Shown: positions 8,233 through 17,454, numbered from the stretch's first letter. The stretch: DNA of 31,286 nucleotides from Chloroflexota bacterium (GCA_005879655.1 VBJK01000485.1:1-31286), one strand, 5' to 3'. The notes: generated from the sequence alone by a model not told the origin. Translations and numbers: made by a program.

Positions 8233-9610
8233 GATGCTTTTCTGTCGTCTCTCTTAGCTCGGCTTCGAGAGTATCAATAAATTGGCGGGCAACACGGCCA
8301 GAGCGCCCGATGTGTTGACGTTCCCATTGCAATGCACGTGTCCTTAGTGCCTCCTCTGGCAAGGTGAGACTACGTTGCTGTGCTAAGCCGAACACGATAC
8401 GCAGGTAGTGATCCTGATCGGGTGTGATGAAGGTGATGCGTAACCCAAAACGCGCTACTAGTGACAGCTTTTCATCCATGGTATCACGCCAGTGGACATC
8501 TTCGCTCTGCTTACCCCGCTCTGCAAAGTTTTCGCGTATCACGTTGAAGCGGTTGGTTGTAGCATAAATTAGGATATTGGCGGGCCTGACTTCTACTGTG
8601 CCTTCGAGGAAAACTTTGAGTCCCTTATACGCTGTCTCTTGATCTTCAAATGAGAGGTCATCAATAAATAAGACAAAATGGGGGGCACGTTCGCGCAACT
8701 GGGCCACAATCTCAGGCAGACTATTGATGGTCTCCTTACGCACTTCAACGAGGCGCAATCCCTGATCTGCATACCTATTGGCGAGCGCTTTGATCGCCGA
8801 CGATTTCCCTGTACCCGGCGAGCCGTAGAGTAAGACATCATGAGCCGGTAGACCCGCCATGAAACGCTCGGTATTGGTGATCAGCAGTGCTTTCTCCCGT
8901 TCGTATCCTACCAGTCCTTCCAGCTGGATGGGATCAGGATAAGCGATGCCATGCAATGCTCCCTCTGTTGCCTGCCAGCGTAAGACAGGATAGCGCGCGA
9001 CGAGACCTGTGCCATAACGCGACCAGTAGCTCTCCAATGGCTCTACCAGCGTTGCCCAATCATCACTCTCTGCCAGCAGAGCAGCCAGCGCATGAGACGG
9101 ATGAGCATTGTTTGCCAGAGTAGGTGCCAGGCCAAGCCAGGGAACCCATGCATCACAAAGTGCAGGCTCAGTTGCCGCCACAGCATGAGAGGTAAGTTGC
9201 CACACGGTCTGAGCATGAAGGCCAAACAAGAGGCGCAGTGTCGAGAGATCCTTCTGCGCTTGAGCACGCAACGTTGCCGATACATTCCCTATCCCGGCAT
9301 ACTCTACCTGACTACTCCAGGGATTAGTATCTTCAATAATGCGTGCCACCAGATAAGCTTGCCAGGCATCGGCAAGGCCAAGGTCTGGCTGTTTACCTAC
9401 CGCTAGCGCCAGCTCTCTAAAGGCACGGCTATATGCACGAGCTATTGCCACTGCGTTGTATTGCTCATCAATGAGTGTTCTCAATAAGTTCAAGACAGCC
9501 TCACCTGCTGCATCATTGAGAACATTATGAAATAATGTGAGGCTATTTGTTGCATCTATGACTTTTTTTATTGCTTCATAGGCAGTGCTGATAGAAAACT
9601 GCTCTTTCAT
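8225..9610 (-). CDS. AAA+ ATPase, DUF815 family
   Basis: A cytoplasmic P-loop ATPase of the DUF815 family. The N-terminal 220 residues are helical and family-poor. The ATPase core then follows: EGLVGYEREKALL, Walker A GSPGTGKSS (about 263-271), Walker B FVLFIDDLSFE (about 312-322), a sensor-1-like NILIYATTNR and the family-typical SEDVHWRDTMDEKLSLVARF followed by GLRITF. The C-terminus IGRSGRVARQFIDTLEAEL matches the usual DUF815 end. The ATG at 9610 (MKEQFSI) is preferred over the TTG two codons upstream; neither has a strong ribosome site. It overlaps the MFS gene by 8 nt. The family's cellular role is poorly defined. Confidence 0.85.
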   Translation of the reverse strand: MKEQFSISTAYEAIKKVIDATNSLTLFHNVLNDAAGEAVLNLLRTLIDEQYNAVAIARAYSRAFRELALAVGKQPDLGLADAWQAYLVARIIEDTNPWSSQVEYAGIGNVSATLRAQAQKDLSTLRLLFGLHAQTVWQLTSHAVAATEPALCDAWVPWLGLAPTLANNAHPSHALAALLAESDDWATLVEPLESYWSRYGTGLVARYPVLRWQATEGALHGIAYPDPIQLEGLVGYEREKALLITNTERFMAGLPAHDVLLYGSPGTGKSSAIKALANRYADQGLRLVEVRKETINSLPEIVAQLRERAPHFVLFIDDLSFEDQETAYKGLKVFLEGTVEVRPANILIYATTNRFNVIRENFAERGKQSEDVHWRDTMDEKLSLVARFGLRITFITPDQDHYLRIVFGLAQQRSLTLPEEALRTRALQWERQHIGRSGRVARQFIDTLEAELRETTEKHHA

Positions 9611-9753
9611 CTTCAATTATGTCATGCTCCTATTACTGTATAGCTTAACTAATGCGTAGCCCTAGTATAGTCGATCTGTCTTGCTTGCGCAACTGGCGAG
9701 AGCACGCTGGAGCACACGTCAATTTTTTACAGATCAGTTGTGCATGTGATAAC

Positions 9754-9818
9754 GTAGTTGCGCAATTTATTGCGCTATGCATGCCAAAAACATTTGTAGA
9801 CGCGCAATTTATTGCGCC
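9754..9818 (+). repeat. two REP-like palindromes, GTAG orientation
   Basis: Two copies of a hairpin GCGCAATTTATTGCGC are each preceded by the tetranucleotide GTAG (9754-9775 and 9796-9818). GTAG next to a small palindrome is the layout of REP elements moved by RAYT transposases. Further copies in this window lie at 9841-10079, 22104-22173 and 23437-23633. Confidence 0.8.
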
Positions 9819-9840
9819 TACTCTTCTTTGCTTGCACCTC

Positions 9841-10079
9841 TGGCGCAATAAATTGCGCAGCTACGGGATGTACTTCTTGTATTTATTGTGTCCCTGGCGC
9901 AATAAATTGCGCAGCTACGGGATGCATTGATTATCTATGATTGTGCTTGCTTTTGTTGGATTGTGGCTATGACGCAATAAGTTGCGCAGCTACGGGATGT
10001 ACTTCTTCTATTGATTGTGGCTATGGCGCAATAAATTGCGCAGCTACGGGATGCATTGATTATCAATGATTGTGCTTGC
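9841..10079 (-). repeat. duplicated 110-nt doublet of REP-like palindromes
   Basis: Two 110-nt units (9841-9950 and 9970-10079) are near-identical direct repeats. Each contains two palindromes reading GCGCAATAAATTGCGC followed by AGCTACGGGATG, the reverse of the GTAG-first orientation seen just upstream. This resembles a BIME, a mosaic of paired REPs. With 9754-9818 it fills nearly the whole gap between the AAA+ gene and the NHL lipoprotein gene. Confidence 0.85.
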
Positions 10080-11048
10080 AAAGCACATATTTCATTTACC
10101 TCTCCCCACACAGTACACATATACCTGCTCAGCATTCTGTTCCTCCTGCTCACATCCTGTGCCCCATCGCCTACACCAACGACGGGCAACGCCAGCGGGA
10201 CCAGTATTGCACCACTCTCCACAACTGCTGTCAAACTCGCTTCTACCAGCACACCCACGCTCAAGCCACAAGCGGGACGCTTTACCCGTCACATATTATT
10301 GCAGGGAGGAGCACACCCCGACGACGTGGCGTTTGACCAACAGGGACATCTGTTGTTTAGCGATGAAAGAAATGGCACGATTGGCAGGTTGAATGCAGAT
10401 GGCTCGGTTACGCGTGTGCTGAATGATCCCAATGGACCGGAGGGTATGGTCGTTCTGCCCGATGGCACGATCATCTTTGGGGAACAGGAGACCCATCGCA
10501 TTGTCTCTCTTGCTCCTGGCGCTAAGACACCGACCATCCTGCGTGCATTGCCCGGCACACCGAGTAAAGCTACTTGTAAGGATGGCGTAGACGCGATTGC
10601 CCTCGATCCTACTACCAACACGCTGATTATACCTGATAGTCCGACCGGCGAGGTCTACCGCATGAGCCTGGATGGCAAGACGTTTACCTTGCTGGCAAAA
10701 GGCATGGTACGGCCTGTTGGCGCGGGTATAGATGCCCAAGGGACAATCTACGTGGCTGATGAGTGCGGCAATGCAGTCTGGAGCATCACTCCGGCTGGTA
10801 AGACGACGCGCATAGGTGGTTTTGGCATGCCCGACGATGTGCTGCCCGATGGACATGGCAATCTGCTCGTGATTGACCTCGCACCCCGCATTCATTCGCT
10901 GATTCGTCTGCATCTGGCAACGGGTCAGCGTGAGACGTTGGCCAGTCAGGGCTTCATTGAGCCGCAAGGTCTGGCGCTTGACGCCCAGGGGAATATTTAT
11001 GTATCAGATGACTTTGCGGATATCATCGTGCAGTTTACGCCAGCGTAA
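10056..11048 (+). CDS. NHL-repeat (beta-propeller) lipoprotein, SMP-30/Vgb-like
   Basis: A secreted lipoprotein of about 330 residues: hydrophobic segment YLLSILFLLLTSC with lipobox Cys35, a Thr/Pro/Ser-rich linker to about residue 72, then a six-bladed NHL-like propeller. Blades repeat a pattern such as HPDDVAFDQQGHLLFSDERN, GPEGMVVLPDGTIIFGEQ, VGAGIDAQGTIYVADECGN and PQGLALDAQGNIYVSDDFAD. It resembles SMP-30/virginiamycin-B-lyase-type propellers, but I cannot assign a reaction. The start is uncertain: the first possible codon (TTG 10056) and eight codons lie inside the REP-like repeat, with no ribosome site, so the native 5' end may have been replaced by repeat insertion. It is convergent with the PAP2 gene, with an 11-nt gap. 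Confidence 0.8.
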   Translation: MIINDCACKAHISFTSPHTVHIYLLSILFLLLTSCAPSPTPTTGNASGTSIAPLSTTAVKLASTSTPTLKPQAGRFTRHILLQGGAHPDDVAFDQQGHLLFSDERNGTIGRLNADGSVTRVLNDPNGPEGMVVLPDGTIIFGEQETHRIVSLAPGAKTPTILRALPGTPSKATCKDGVDAIALDPTTNTLIIPDSPTGEVYRMSLDGKTFTLLAKGMVRPVGAGIDAQGTIYVADECGNAVWSITPAGKTTRIGGFGMPDDVLPDGHGNLLVIDLAPRIHSLIRLHLATGQRETLASQGFIEPQGLALDAQGNIYVSDDFADIIVQFTPA

Positions 11049-11059
11049 GGTTATCCTGC

Positions 11060-11858
11060 TTAATCATCACCCGGTTGGCGTAGGGACCTCGCTACCTCAG
11101 GTGGCCTCCCTTCCCTGGGATGTAACCAGGCTTTGACTCTCAGGTAGAGCGCCATCATTCCGCCGAACCACAAACCACCGTAAAGATAGCCAGCCATCAC
11201 GTCGCTAGGCCAGTGCGCGCCCAGGTAAACGGGTCGCGAGAAGGTAGATTAATAACCCGTAGAAGTTGGGATAGTGCATGACGTGTCCGCTGGGGAAGCT
11301 TGGTTCATTAATCACACGCACCACTGTTACTAGTTCTCTGGTTGGGCGAGGACGTTTGATAATGCGCTTGACTATAGCATTAAGCAAGTTGGATGAACTG
11401 GTTAGCAGAATGAAGATGGCCTCCAAGCGGAAACGTAATGCCCAGAAGATTGCGGCAATACCGATTACTTGCGGAACGGAGAACTTGGGAAAACCAATTT
11501 CTGATATTCCATAGAAGAAACGGCGCAGCCAGGGTGAGCGCTGCTTTTGTAGTTTTTTGGTAATTATCATGTCACCAGGAAAAAGCTGCGTGCGGTGCGC
11601 GATATAGGAGAGCATCACCACGCCGGATAGCAGCCATAGATAGCATGCAAGAAAGATTGTACCGCGTGAGACGGCATGGTGTCCCGATACTGAGGTTTCT
11701 GTTGCGACACGCTGAGCCTCATCCACTACTGGCTTGACACTTTGTTCTACTTTTGTAGCAATATTGGGCAGGCTGATTTGAGGCAATACCGTCCCTGCTG
11801 GTGGTGTAGTAGCAGAGCTATTTTTGATATCTTTGGCTTGTTTTAGATTATTTCCCAT
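11060..11858 (-). pseudogene. PAP2-family membrane phosphatase, broken by internal deletion
   Basis: A PAP2 lipid/diphosphate phosphatase. From ATG 11858 (GAGGT ribosome site) it has a hydrophilic N-terminal 65 residues, TM helices, motif C1 KRIIKRPRPTRE and motif C2 EPSFPSGHVMHYPNFYG. After LLIYLLAT the frame ends at a TAG (11205). The next frame continues straight on with motif C3, RPVYLGAHWPSDVMAGYLYG, a last TM helix and a charged tail to a TAA at 11060. About 25-30 residues (one TM helix and linker) that usually part C2 from C3 are missing near 11234-11238, with a frameshift. All three catalytic motifs survive but not in one frame. Confidence 0.84.
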
Positions 11859-11900
11859 ACATTGCACCTCGCGCTTCCTGTATTTTACTTATTATACTGG

Positions 11901-12878
11901 CTACTGCATTGAAGCTTGCTGAAGAATATGTGTTCGCTTACGCTTTGAGTCCATGATATTTGGTCCGATTGCAACTTCTATAGGAACACGGACATGTAAT
12001 ACGGCTGGAAGAACGACGATCGTGGCTGGCGTCTGCCCGATCGGCTCCCCATCGGCGTGTACGACTACCGGCGGATCAGCTTCGATGTAGAGCATTTTGA
12101 TTTTTCTGCGCATCACCCTGGGTTCGAGCGAACGCACACCCTGGCTTATAGAGATGGCATGTTGCAGATAATCTCGCTTACTGAAATTTCTATAGAGCAG
12201 CACATTCAGCAGGCCATCGTCCATGACTGCATTGGGCGCAAATTGCAGATGAACTCCATAATAGGGAGAATTACAGACACTCACCTGGATAGCACGATAG
12301 CGAAGACTGTGCTGATTATCGAATGCAATTTTAAAGCGTGTAGGCTGGAAGGTGAGTAGGACGGCTAATCCTTTTAGCACGCCACGCATGGTTGAGAGTA
12401 CTCCATGACGCTTGATCTCCTCCGCTGCGGGAAAGAGTGCAGCCTCTAATCCAATGCCAGCTACCTCAAGAAAGATATTTCCGTTAATTTTACCTACATC
12501 TATCCGAGTCGTTTTACCGTGTGCAATGATGGCACAAGCCTCTTCTATATCCTCCGGGATTGATAAACTACGTGCAATATTGTTCATTGTGCCTATCGGA
12601 ATAATGCCAAGTGCACTGTTGCTATGGATCAAACCATTAGCCACAGCGTGCAATGTCCCATCTCCACCCGCAGCAATCACCATCTCCACACCTTCGGCAA
12701 CTGCTTTTTGGGCGAGACCAGTACCGGCATCACCTGGGGTAGTGTGCCAGATCTCAGGCATCAGGCCACGTGTGCGTAGTGCCGTAAGCATCTGTTCTTC
12801 GTGTTCTTCTAACGTGCCTTGATGTGTCGTAAGCATCGAAGCTCCAGAGGTCGGATTCACAATGAGTACCACGCGCAT
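11901..12878 (-). CDS. diacylglycerol-kinase-family lipid kinase
   Basis: A 325-residue cytoplasmic or peripheral lipid kinase of the DAGK/YegS/BmrU type that phosphorylates diacylglycerol or a similar lipid. The N-terminal strand VVLIVNPTSG, nucleotide loop AAGGDGTLHAVANGL (GGDGT at 71-75), GIIPIGTMNNIARSL and the C-terminal sandwich with DDGLLNVLLYRN and VVVHADGEPIGQTP all match the family. The start is fixed by GGGGGAG 8 nt before the ATG. The gene looks intact. It is codirectional with the broken PAP2 gene 42 nt downstream; a kinase and a phosphatase for the same kind of lipid would make sense as a pair. Confidence 0.92.
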   Translation of the reverse strand: MRVVLIVNPTSGASMLTTHQGTLEEHEEQMLTALRTRGLMPEIWHTTPGDAGTGLAQKAVAEGVEMVIAAGGDGTLHAVANGLIHSNSALGIIPIGTMNNIARSLSIPEDIEEACAIIAHGKTTRIDVGKINGNIFLEVAGIGLEAALFPAAEEIKRHGVLSTMRGVLKGLAVLLTFQPTRFKIAFDNQHSLRYRAIQVSVCNSPYYGVHLQFAPNAVMDDGLLNVLLYRNFSKRDYLQHAISISQGVRSLEPRVMRRKIKMLYIEADPPVVVHADGEPIGQTPATIVVLPAVLHVRVPIEVAIGPNIMDSKRKRTHILQQASMQ

Positions 12879-13046
12879 TGCACTAGCTCCCCCTAGAAGA
12901 TGTCATACACAATACATGACAGTCAGAAGTGTTTGATATGTTTATGATGGCTTTACACAGGCGGCTGTACGATAAATACTAGTTATAACACGCATGAACA
13001 GTCGAGGAAGTCTCAAACTGCCTGTTGAGGAGAATGGATTGTAATG

Positions 13047-14021
13047 CTAGCTATATTCCTGAAGCTCAAAGCCTAAGTCAGTAATCATCTGCCAGGTCTC
13101 TTTATAGTCCTGCCCCGGCGTCGTTAAACAGCCGGAGACAAAGACCGAATTGGCCGGATACAGGGCCAACGGCTGCAACGAGCGCAGATGTACTTCACGG
13201 CCAGCAGAGACGCGTATTTCCTGAGCAGGATTCAAGAAGCGCATCAGGCATAAGATCTTCAGGCAATCATATGGCCGCAAAGCCTCTGCCCCGGCCAGCG
13301 GCGTCCCTGGGATCGCCAGCAAGAAGTTGACAGGGATAGACTGTGGTTGCAATTCACGCAGAGCTAAGGCAACATCAACAATATCCTCTTCCGTTTCGCC
13401 TTGCCCAAAGATAGCACCCGTACAGAGTTTGAGGCCAGCACGTCGAGCGGCCAGCAATGTATCCACACGATCTTGATAGCTATGCGTCGTACAGATCTCT
13501 GGATAGTAGCGCTCGCTGGTATTAAGATTGTGATTGAGCTGCTCTACGCCTGCCTCATACAAGCGGCGGGCTTTTTCCTCTGAAATAATGCCAACTGTAC
13601 AACAAATAGCAATATCCACTTCTTCCCTGATACGCCGGACCGCCTTAGCAATATAATCGATCTCGCGCTCGGTTGCGCCACGCGTACTGATGGCAATGCA
13701 GTAACGGAGACTACGCGACTCTTTGGCACGCTTGGCCCCCTCTAAGAGCCTCTGCTGGCTGACAAGAGGATACTTTTCAATATCTGCCGTCGATATTTTA
13801 GATTGTGAGCAGTAGTGACAATCCTCTGGGCAGAGGCCGCTTTTGGCATTGATGAGCATATGCAGATGCACGCTTTTCCCACAGAAGTGATATCTGACCT
13901 GGTATGCGGCATCCAGCAAGGCTAACATATGCTGATCAGGACAGTGCAGGACGGCTAGACATTCTTCCCGCGAGAGGACCTGTCCCGCGATAGCTTTGTC
14001 AGCGAACAGATGAAAATCCAT
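13047..14021 (-). CDS. bioB: biotin synthase
   Basis: Radical-SAM enzyme that inserts sulfur into dethiobiotin, the last step of biotin synthesis. The 324-residue length fits. The [4Fe-4S] motif is Cys64, Cys68, Cys71 in GLCPEDCHYCSQS; CCTVGIISEEKARRL and GVEQLNHNLNTSERYYPEIC, GLKLCTGAIFGQGET and RVSAGREVHLRSLQPLALY are classic BioB segments. A GAGGAGGAG ribosome site precedes the ATG by 8 nt and lies directly after the stop of the upstream decayed regulator, so the two were probably one transcript. The rest of the pathway (bioF, bioA, bioD) is about 6 kb away on the same strand. Confidence 0.95.
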   Translation of the reverse strand: MDFHLFADKAIAGQVLSREECLAVLHCPDQHMLALLDAAYQVRYHFCGKSVHLHMLINAKSGLCPEDCHYCSQSKISTADIEKYPLVSQQRLLEGAKRAKESRSLRYCIAISTRGATEREIDYIAKAVRRIREEVDIAICCTVGIISEEKARRLYEAGVEQLNHNLNTSERYYPEICTTHSYQDRVDTLLAARRAGLKLCTGAIFGQGETEEDIVDVALALRELQPQSIPVNFLLAIPGTPLAGAEALRPYDCLKILCLMRFLNPAQEIRVSAGREVHLRSLQPLALYPANSVFVSGCLTTPGQDYKETWQMITDLGFELQEYS

Positions 14022-14036
14022 GTTAGTTGCTCCTCC

Positions 14037-15205
14037 TCATCGCTCAACCAATAAAATACTTGATTTAGCTATCTGATCCTCATGTGGCCACTTTGCACGA
14101 GCCGCTCGCCAAGCCATGACCAGCTCTTTCCAACGCTTCTCACTACCGAGAGCTTTTGCCCCTTCAACCCCAGCTTGGAAATACCTCAAAAAGTCATCCA
14201 TATTTCCTTCCCAAACAGCCGCCATTGCTTGTCGATTGAGAATTTCAAGCTTTGAACGCTGTGGGATGAAAAGCGTAGCTGGCGAAGTCTCGCTTTGAGC
14301 AAGTGCCTTCCCCGCAGCTTCACTGTGGGTCTGACGGTTCTCCTTATCTCTTTCTGCAAGTTCTAAACGAGTCACACCTTCACATAAAATAAGCTCGAAG
14401 AAACCACAAATTGCAGCAACGAAATGTGGTAGCCCCTCGAAATCATCGGTAAAAAGGTAACGGGCCTTACTTATGCTCTCAAGTGCCTCTGCTCCCATAT
14501 CGTTGAGCGCATATGAATATGCAAGTGCTGAGAAGAGAAAACTCTGTAATGGTTGGACTATCTCTTTGGTGTACTTCGTTGCCTGCACATGCCACTTCAG
14601 TCTCTCCTCTGGCTGTCCGCTCAAGCCTAATGGAGTACCTAACAGAATAATAGCAAAGACATACAGATCTCGATGTTGCGATATTTGAGCCAAGTCCACA
14701 GCTTGATATGCATAGGCTAATCCATCATCGAAACGGCAACGGTGGTACAAAACAAGGAATGACCAGGATGTGTGCACTGAGATGTCTGCTCACTTTCTTC
14801 TGATTGTACCATATTCTCAGGTGATGAAGTGGGCACTGCACCCAGATCATGCGTGGGCTGACCTGGGTGAGCAGATGTTTGCACAGGGCCGGGCGTTCTC
14901 TTGTGTTGGGGCAGAACTGGGCTTGAAGTCGATGAGCCATCATGCTCTTCCTGCTCATACAATAGCTCTGATGGGTCTTGCTCGTCCTCTGGCGGCACCA
15001 GTCCTAGTTATGATGCAGATTTGCCATAGATGATGCACAGCTTCTCTTGATAGTATGGTCTTGGCTTCCTTTTGCCATTTTCCCAGCGTGTGACGTAGCC
15101 GCCAGTGACAGCAGCATCTGGAAAGCGGGCCTGGATCTCATCCGCCACGCGTTGTTGCGTCCAGCCGCGTTCTTGCCGTTCCCGACGTAATTGACGATCA
15201 CGAGT
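14037..15205 (-). pseudogene. XRE-family regulator with TPR-like domain, decayed
   Basis: Remains of a helix-turn-helix/TPR regulator. The HTH part (15205-15009) reads RQLRRERQERGWTQQRVADE followed by IQARFPDAAVTGGYVTRWEN and IYGKSAS; a TAA at about 15008 stands where a sense codon is expected, and the same frame goes on with LGLVPPEDEQDPSELLYEQ and a Ser/Pro-rich linker to about 14780. The frame then shifts, and 14777-14037 encodes helical TPR-like repeats (FDDGLAYAYQAVDLAQISQH, GQPEERLKWHVQATKYTKEI, NDMGAEALESISKARYLFTD). No good start is visible for the HTH part and much of the usual central region is missing. At least one nonsense and one frameshift, plus a probable deletion, make it non-functional. 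The TPR frame ends 15 nt before bioB. Confidence 0.78.
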
Positions 15206-15238
15206 GCAGAAACAAGAGAGGTGGCAGGGCTTGGGGGT

Positions 15239-15260
15239 CCAGGGGGCGAAGCCGCCCTGG
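15239..15260. repeat. GC-rich imperfect hairpin
   Basis: CCAGGG and CCCTGG arms around a GGGC/GCC core form an imperfect hairpin in a G-rich stretch (15220-15300) with runs of GGGG and CCCC. It lies just upstream of the decayed HTH coding part, so it may be an inserted repeat that replaced the regulator's 5' end. Its use is unknown. Confidence 0.4.
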
Positions 15261-15505
15261 CGGGGTTTGGAGTGTCCCCAAATGCCCTCATTCCCCAAAA
15301 GGTTTTGGGATTGTGCACTAGGCTCCCTGCTAGACCTTCCTTGCCACGTGCGATACTCGATTGGCCCTTCAGTGGCTCCCTATTGGCTACCTCTGCTACC
15401 CCCCTCTTTACATAAGGAACGTTTCGACCCGTTCACGGCCCCCACGCGCATTGCTCTGACCAAGCAGCAAACATAAGACAAGAATAGAAGATCCAAACAT
15501 CAGAC

Positions 15506-15687
15506 GATGTTGTGGCAGAGCTAGTGACGAGGTTCGTCACAAAATGAGATGTCATTCCCCATACAGGCATATATCACATCCAAAGTAGGTTCCTGACAGC
15601 ATCAGCAAAGGTGATGTTGTAACGGAGCTAGTGATGAGGTTCGTCACAAAATGAGGCGTTGTTCGCCACGCATGCCTGTATCACATC
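15506..15687 (+). promoter_or_regulatory. two 75-nt direct repeats with operator-like dyads upstream of NOS
   Basis: Two imperfect 75-nt copies (15506-15580 and 15613-15687) lie 107 nt apart, 140-320 nt before the NOS start. Each carries a dyad with a 3-nt spacer: GTGACGAGGTTCGTCAC (perfect, 15524-15540) and the same with one mismatch (15631-15647), then CACAAAATGAG in common. Paired dyads at matched positions upstream of a gene suggest binding sites for a dimeric regulator. The rest of 15206-15828 holds no gene that I can support. Confidence 0.6.
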
Positions 15688-15828
15688 TATGATACGTTGT
15701 ATGTCACACGACAAATTATCCGGCTGACCATAGACGAAATAGAGGTGAAATATTGCTGCTCATCACATTCATGCATGCTATGCTTGCATTGCGAATAGTT
15801 GAACAGTGCAAACAAGAAGGTGATAGGT

Positions 15829-16983
15829 ATGAATGTAACCCAAACTTACGTAATTCCTACAAAAACGGTAGAACGGCAAACGGCCCCACTGAGCAATACA
15901 CAAACACTGCTGATGGAAGCAGAAAAGTATCTCTCTGTCTTAGAGCAGGAGCAAGGAACGACGATCACCATGGAGCGCTGTGCAGCCATACGAGCAGATC
16001 TTGAACAGTACGGTACATACTGGCATACACGTGAAGAGCTTGTTTATGGGGCACAGCTATCCTGGCGCAACTCTAATCGCTGCGTCGGACGCTTACATTG
16101 GCAATCACTTCACGTGCAGGACTGTCGCCACATTTTGACAGCAGAAGGCGTCTTTCAGGCACTCCTTGAACATATCAATTATGCTACGAATGGCGGAAAA
16201 TTTCGCTCGACAATGACTGTTTTTGCGCCACAGATACCAAGACAGCCGGGTATACGGATCTGGAATAGTCAACTTATCCGCTACGCGGGCTATCGCCAAC
16301 CTGATGGTAGCATTATCGGTGATCCTATGCAAGCTGATTTCACCGAGATGGTGCGTCGCCTGGGCTGGCGTGGAGCCAAAGGCACGCCCTTTGATGTGCT
16401 GCCCCTCGTGATACAGATGCCACATCAAGCGCCAAGGCTCTTCGAGTTGCCGCAACAGGCTATCCTGGAGGTACCGCTTGAACACCCTGACTTTCCATGG
16501 TTCGCTGAACTAGGACTCAAGTGGCATGCCCTGCCAGCTGTCTCCAATATGCGCATGGAGATTGGCGGCGTCTCTTATACAGCCGCACCCTTTAATGGCT
16601 GGTACATGGGGGCCGAGATTGGGGCACGCAACCTGGGTGACTCGTCTCGCTATAATATGCTACCTGTCGTTGCCGAGCACATGGGATTGAAGACCAAGTC
16701 AGATCGCACACTATGGAAAGATCTGGCCCTTGTCGAACTCAACCGGGCTGTGCTATCCTCCTTCGCAAAACATGGGATTGTCATAGTCGATCATCATACC
16801 GTCTCCAAGCAATTTCTTCTGCATGAGCAGCGCGAGCAGTCATGTGGGCGTGAGACGACTGCCGATTGGGCCTGGCTTGTGCCACCCATCTCCGGCTCAC
16901 AGTGCCCTATGTTCCATCGCAACTACCACAATGATGTCCACAAGCCCAACTTCTTTTACCAGGACGATCCCTGGTCCCGCTAG
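15829..16983 (+). CDS. nos: bacterial nitric oxide synthase, oxygenase domain
   Basis: Haem-thiolate enzyme that makes NO and citrulline from arginine; bacterial forms have only the oxygenase domain and borrow a reductase. From the ATG with AAGAAGG 8 nt upstream the protein is 384 residues, a normal bNOS length. The haem ligand is Cys85 in SWRNSNRCVGR. Further family signatures are INYATNGGKFRSTMTVFAPQ, GLKWHALPAVSNMRMEIGGV, FNGWYMGAEIGARNLGD (substrate region), IVDHHTVSKQF and DWAWLVPPISGSQCPMFH (pterin/dimer region). An in-frame TTG at 15799 is less likely. No reductase gene is nearby. The next genes on the strand are a globin fusion and a PATAN protein, suggesting an NO-handling module. 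Two dyad repeats lie upstream. Confidence 0.96.
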   Translation: MNVTQTYVIPTKTVERQTAPLSNTQTLLMEAEKYLSVLEQEQGTTITMERCAAIRADLEQYGTYWHTREELVYGAQLSWRNSNRCVGRLHWQSLHVQDCRHILTAEGVFQALLEHINYATNGGKFRSTMTVFAPQIPRQPGIRIWNSQLIRYAGYRQPDGSIIGDPMQADFTEMVRRLGWRGAKGTPFDVLPLVIQMPHQAPRLFELPQQAILEVPLEHPDFPWFAELGLKWHALPAVSNMRMEIGGVSYTAAPFNGWYMGAEIGARNLGDSSRYNMLPVVAEHMGLKTKSDRTLWKDLALVELNRAVLSSFAKHGIVIVDHHTVSKQFLLHEQREQSCGRETTADWAWLVPPISGSQCPMFHRNYHNDVHKPNFFYQDDPWSR

Positions 16984-17010
16984 CTCAAACGTCTGCGACG
17001 TTTTTATATA

Positions 17011-17073
17011 CATTGCAGAGGGACCCAGTTGCGGTACGCATCATAGCGAGCACAACCGGGTCCCTCTGCAATG
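17011..17073. repeat. inverted repeat after the NOS gene
   Basis: Arms 17011-17031 and 17053-17073 are complementary over 21 bp with one mismatch and a 21-nt loop. It starts 28 nt after the NOS stop. T-rich sequence follows only about 20 nt later (17090-17096), so terminator action is possible but not clear. Confidence 0.7.
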
Positions 17074-17130
17074 AGACAGATCTTACCTCTTTTTATTCCC
17101 CGCATTGAGCCACCCCTGACCTGCGGCGCG

Positions 17131-17226
17131 CAAGGCAAGCACAAGGGATTGCCTCTACAATGGTACGATCATACCTTGCACGTTGATTGGTATCCATTGT
17201 AGGGGCAATCCCTTGTGCTTGCCTTG
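17131..17226. repeat. 33-bp-arm inverted repeat (MITE-like) between NOS and globin
   Basis: Arms 17131-17163 and 17194-17226 match over 33 bp with one mismatch around a 30-nt loop. The near-perfect long arms suggest a small mobile hairpin element or a strong structured RNA. The remaining stretch to 17454 shows no further structure that I can support. Confidence 0.75.
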
Positions 17227-17454
17227 CTCTTCAATGTACATGAGTACTATGCTTGTACTTTGTCATGAAGATTTAGAAGATTCACACTAAGATAAATGCC
17301 AGAGTGGTACATAAGCAAGTAAGCTTATTACATAAGAATATCTAAAAACTATGAAAGCAGAAGGGCATCATTCAGGGAGGGTAGCCCTTTTCGCCAGCAT
17401 ACAACCATCGATGGGGAGCTTTTTCAGCGTATGCGCTCCTCGAAAGGGGCAACA

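Noticed and set aside
9841..10079. CRISPR array
   Set aside because: Repeats are short palindromes in paired, uneven spacing, the spacers themselves repeat, and no cas gene is present.
10066..10392. Overlapping frames at the start of the NHL lipoprotein gene
   Set aside because: They are in other frames of a clear propeller gene and show no domain.
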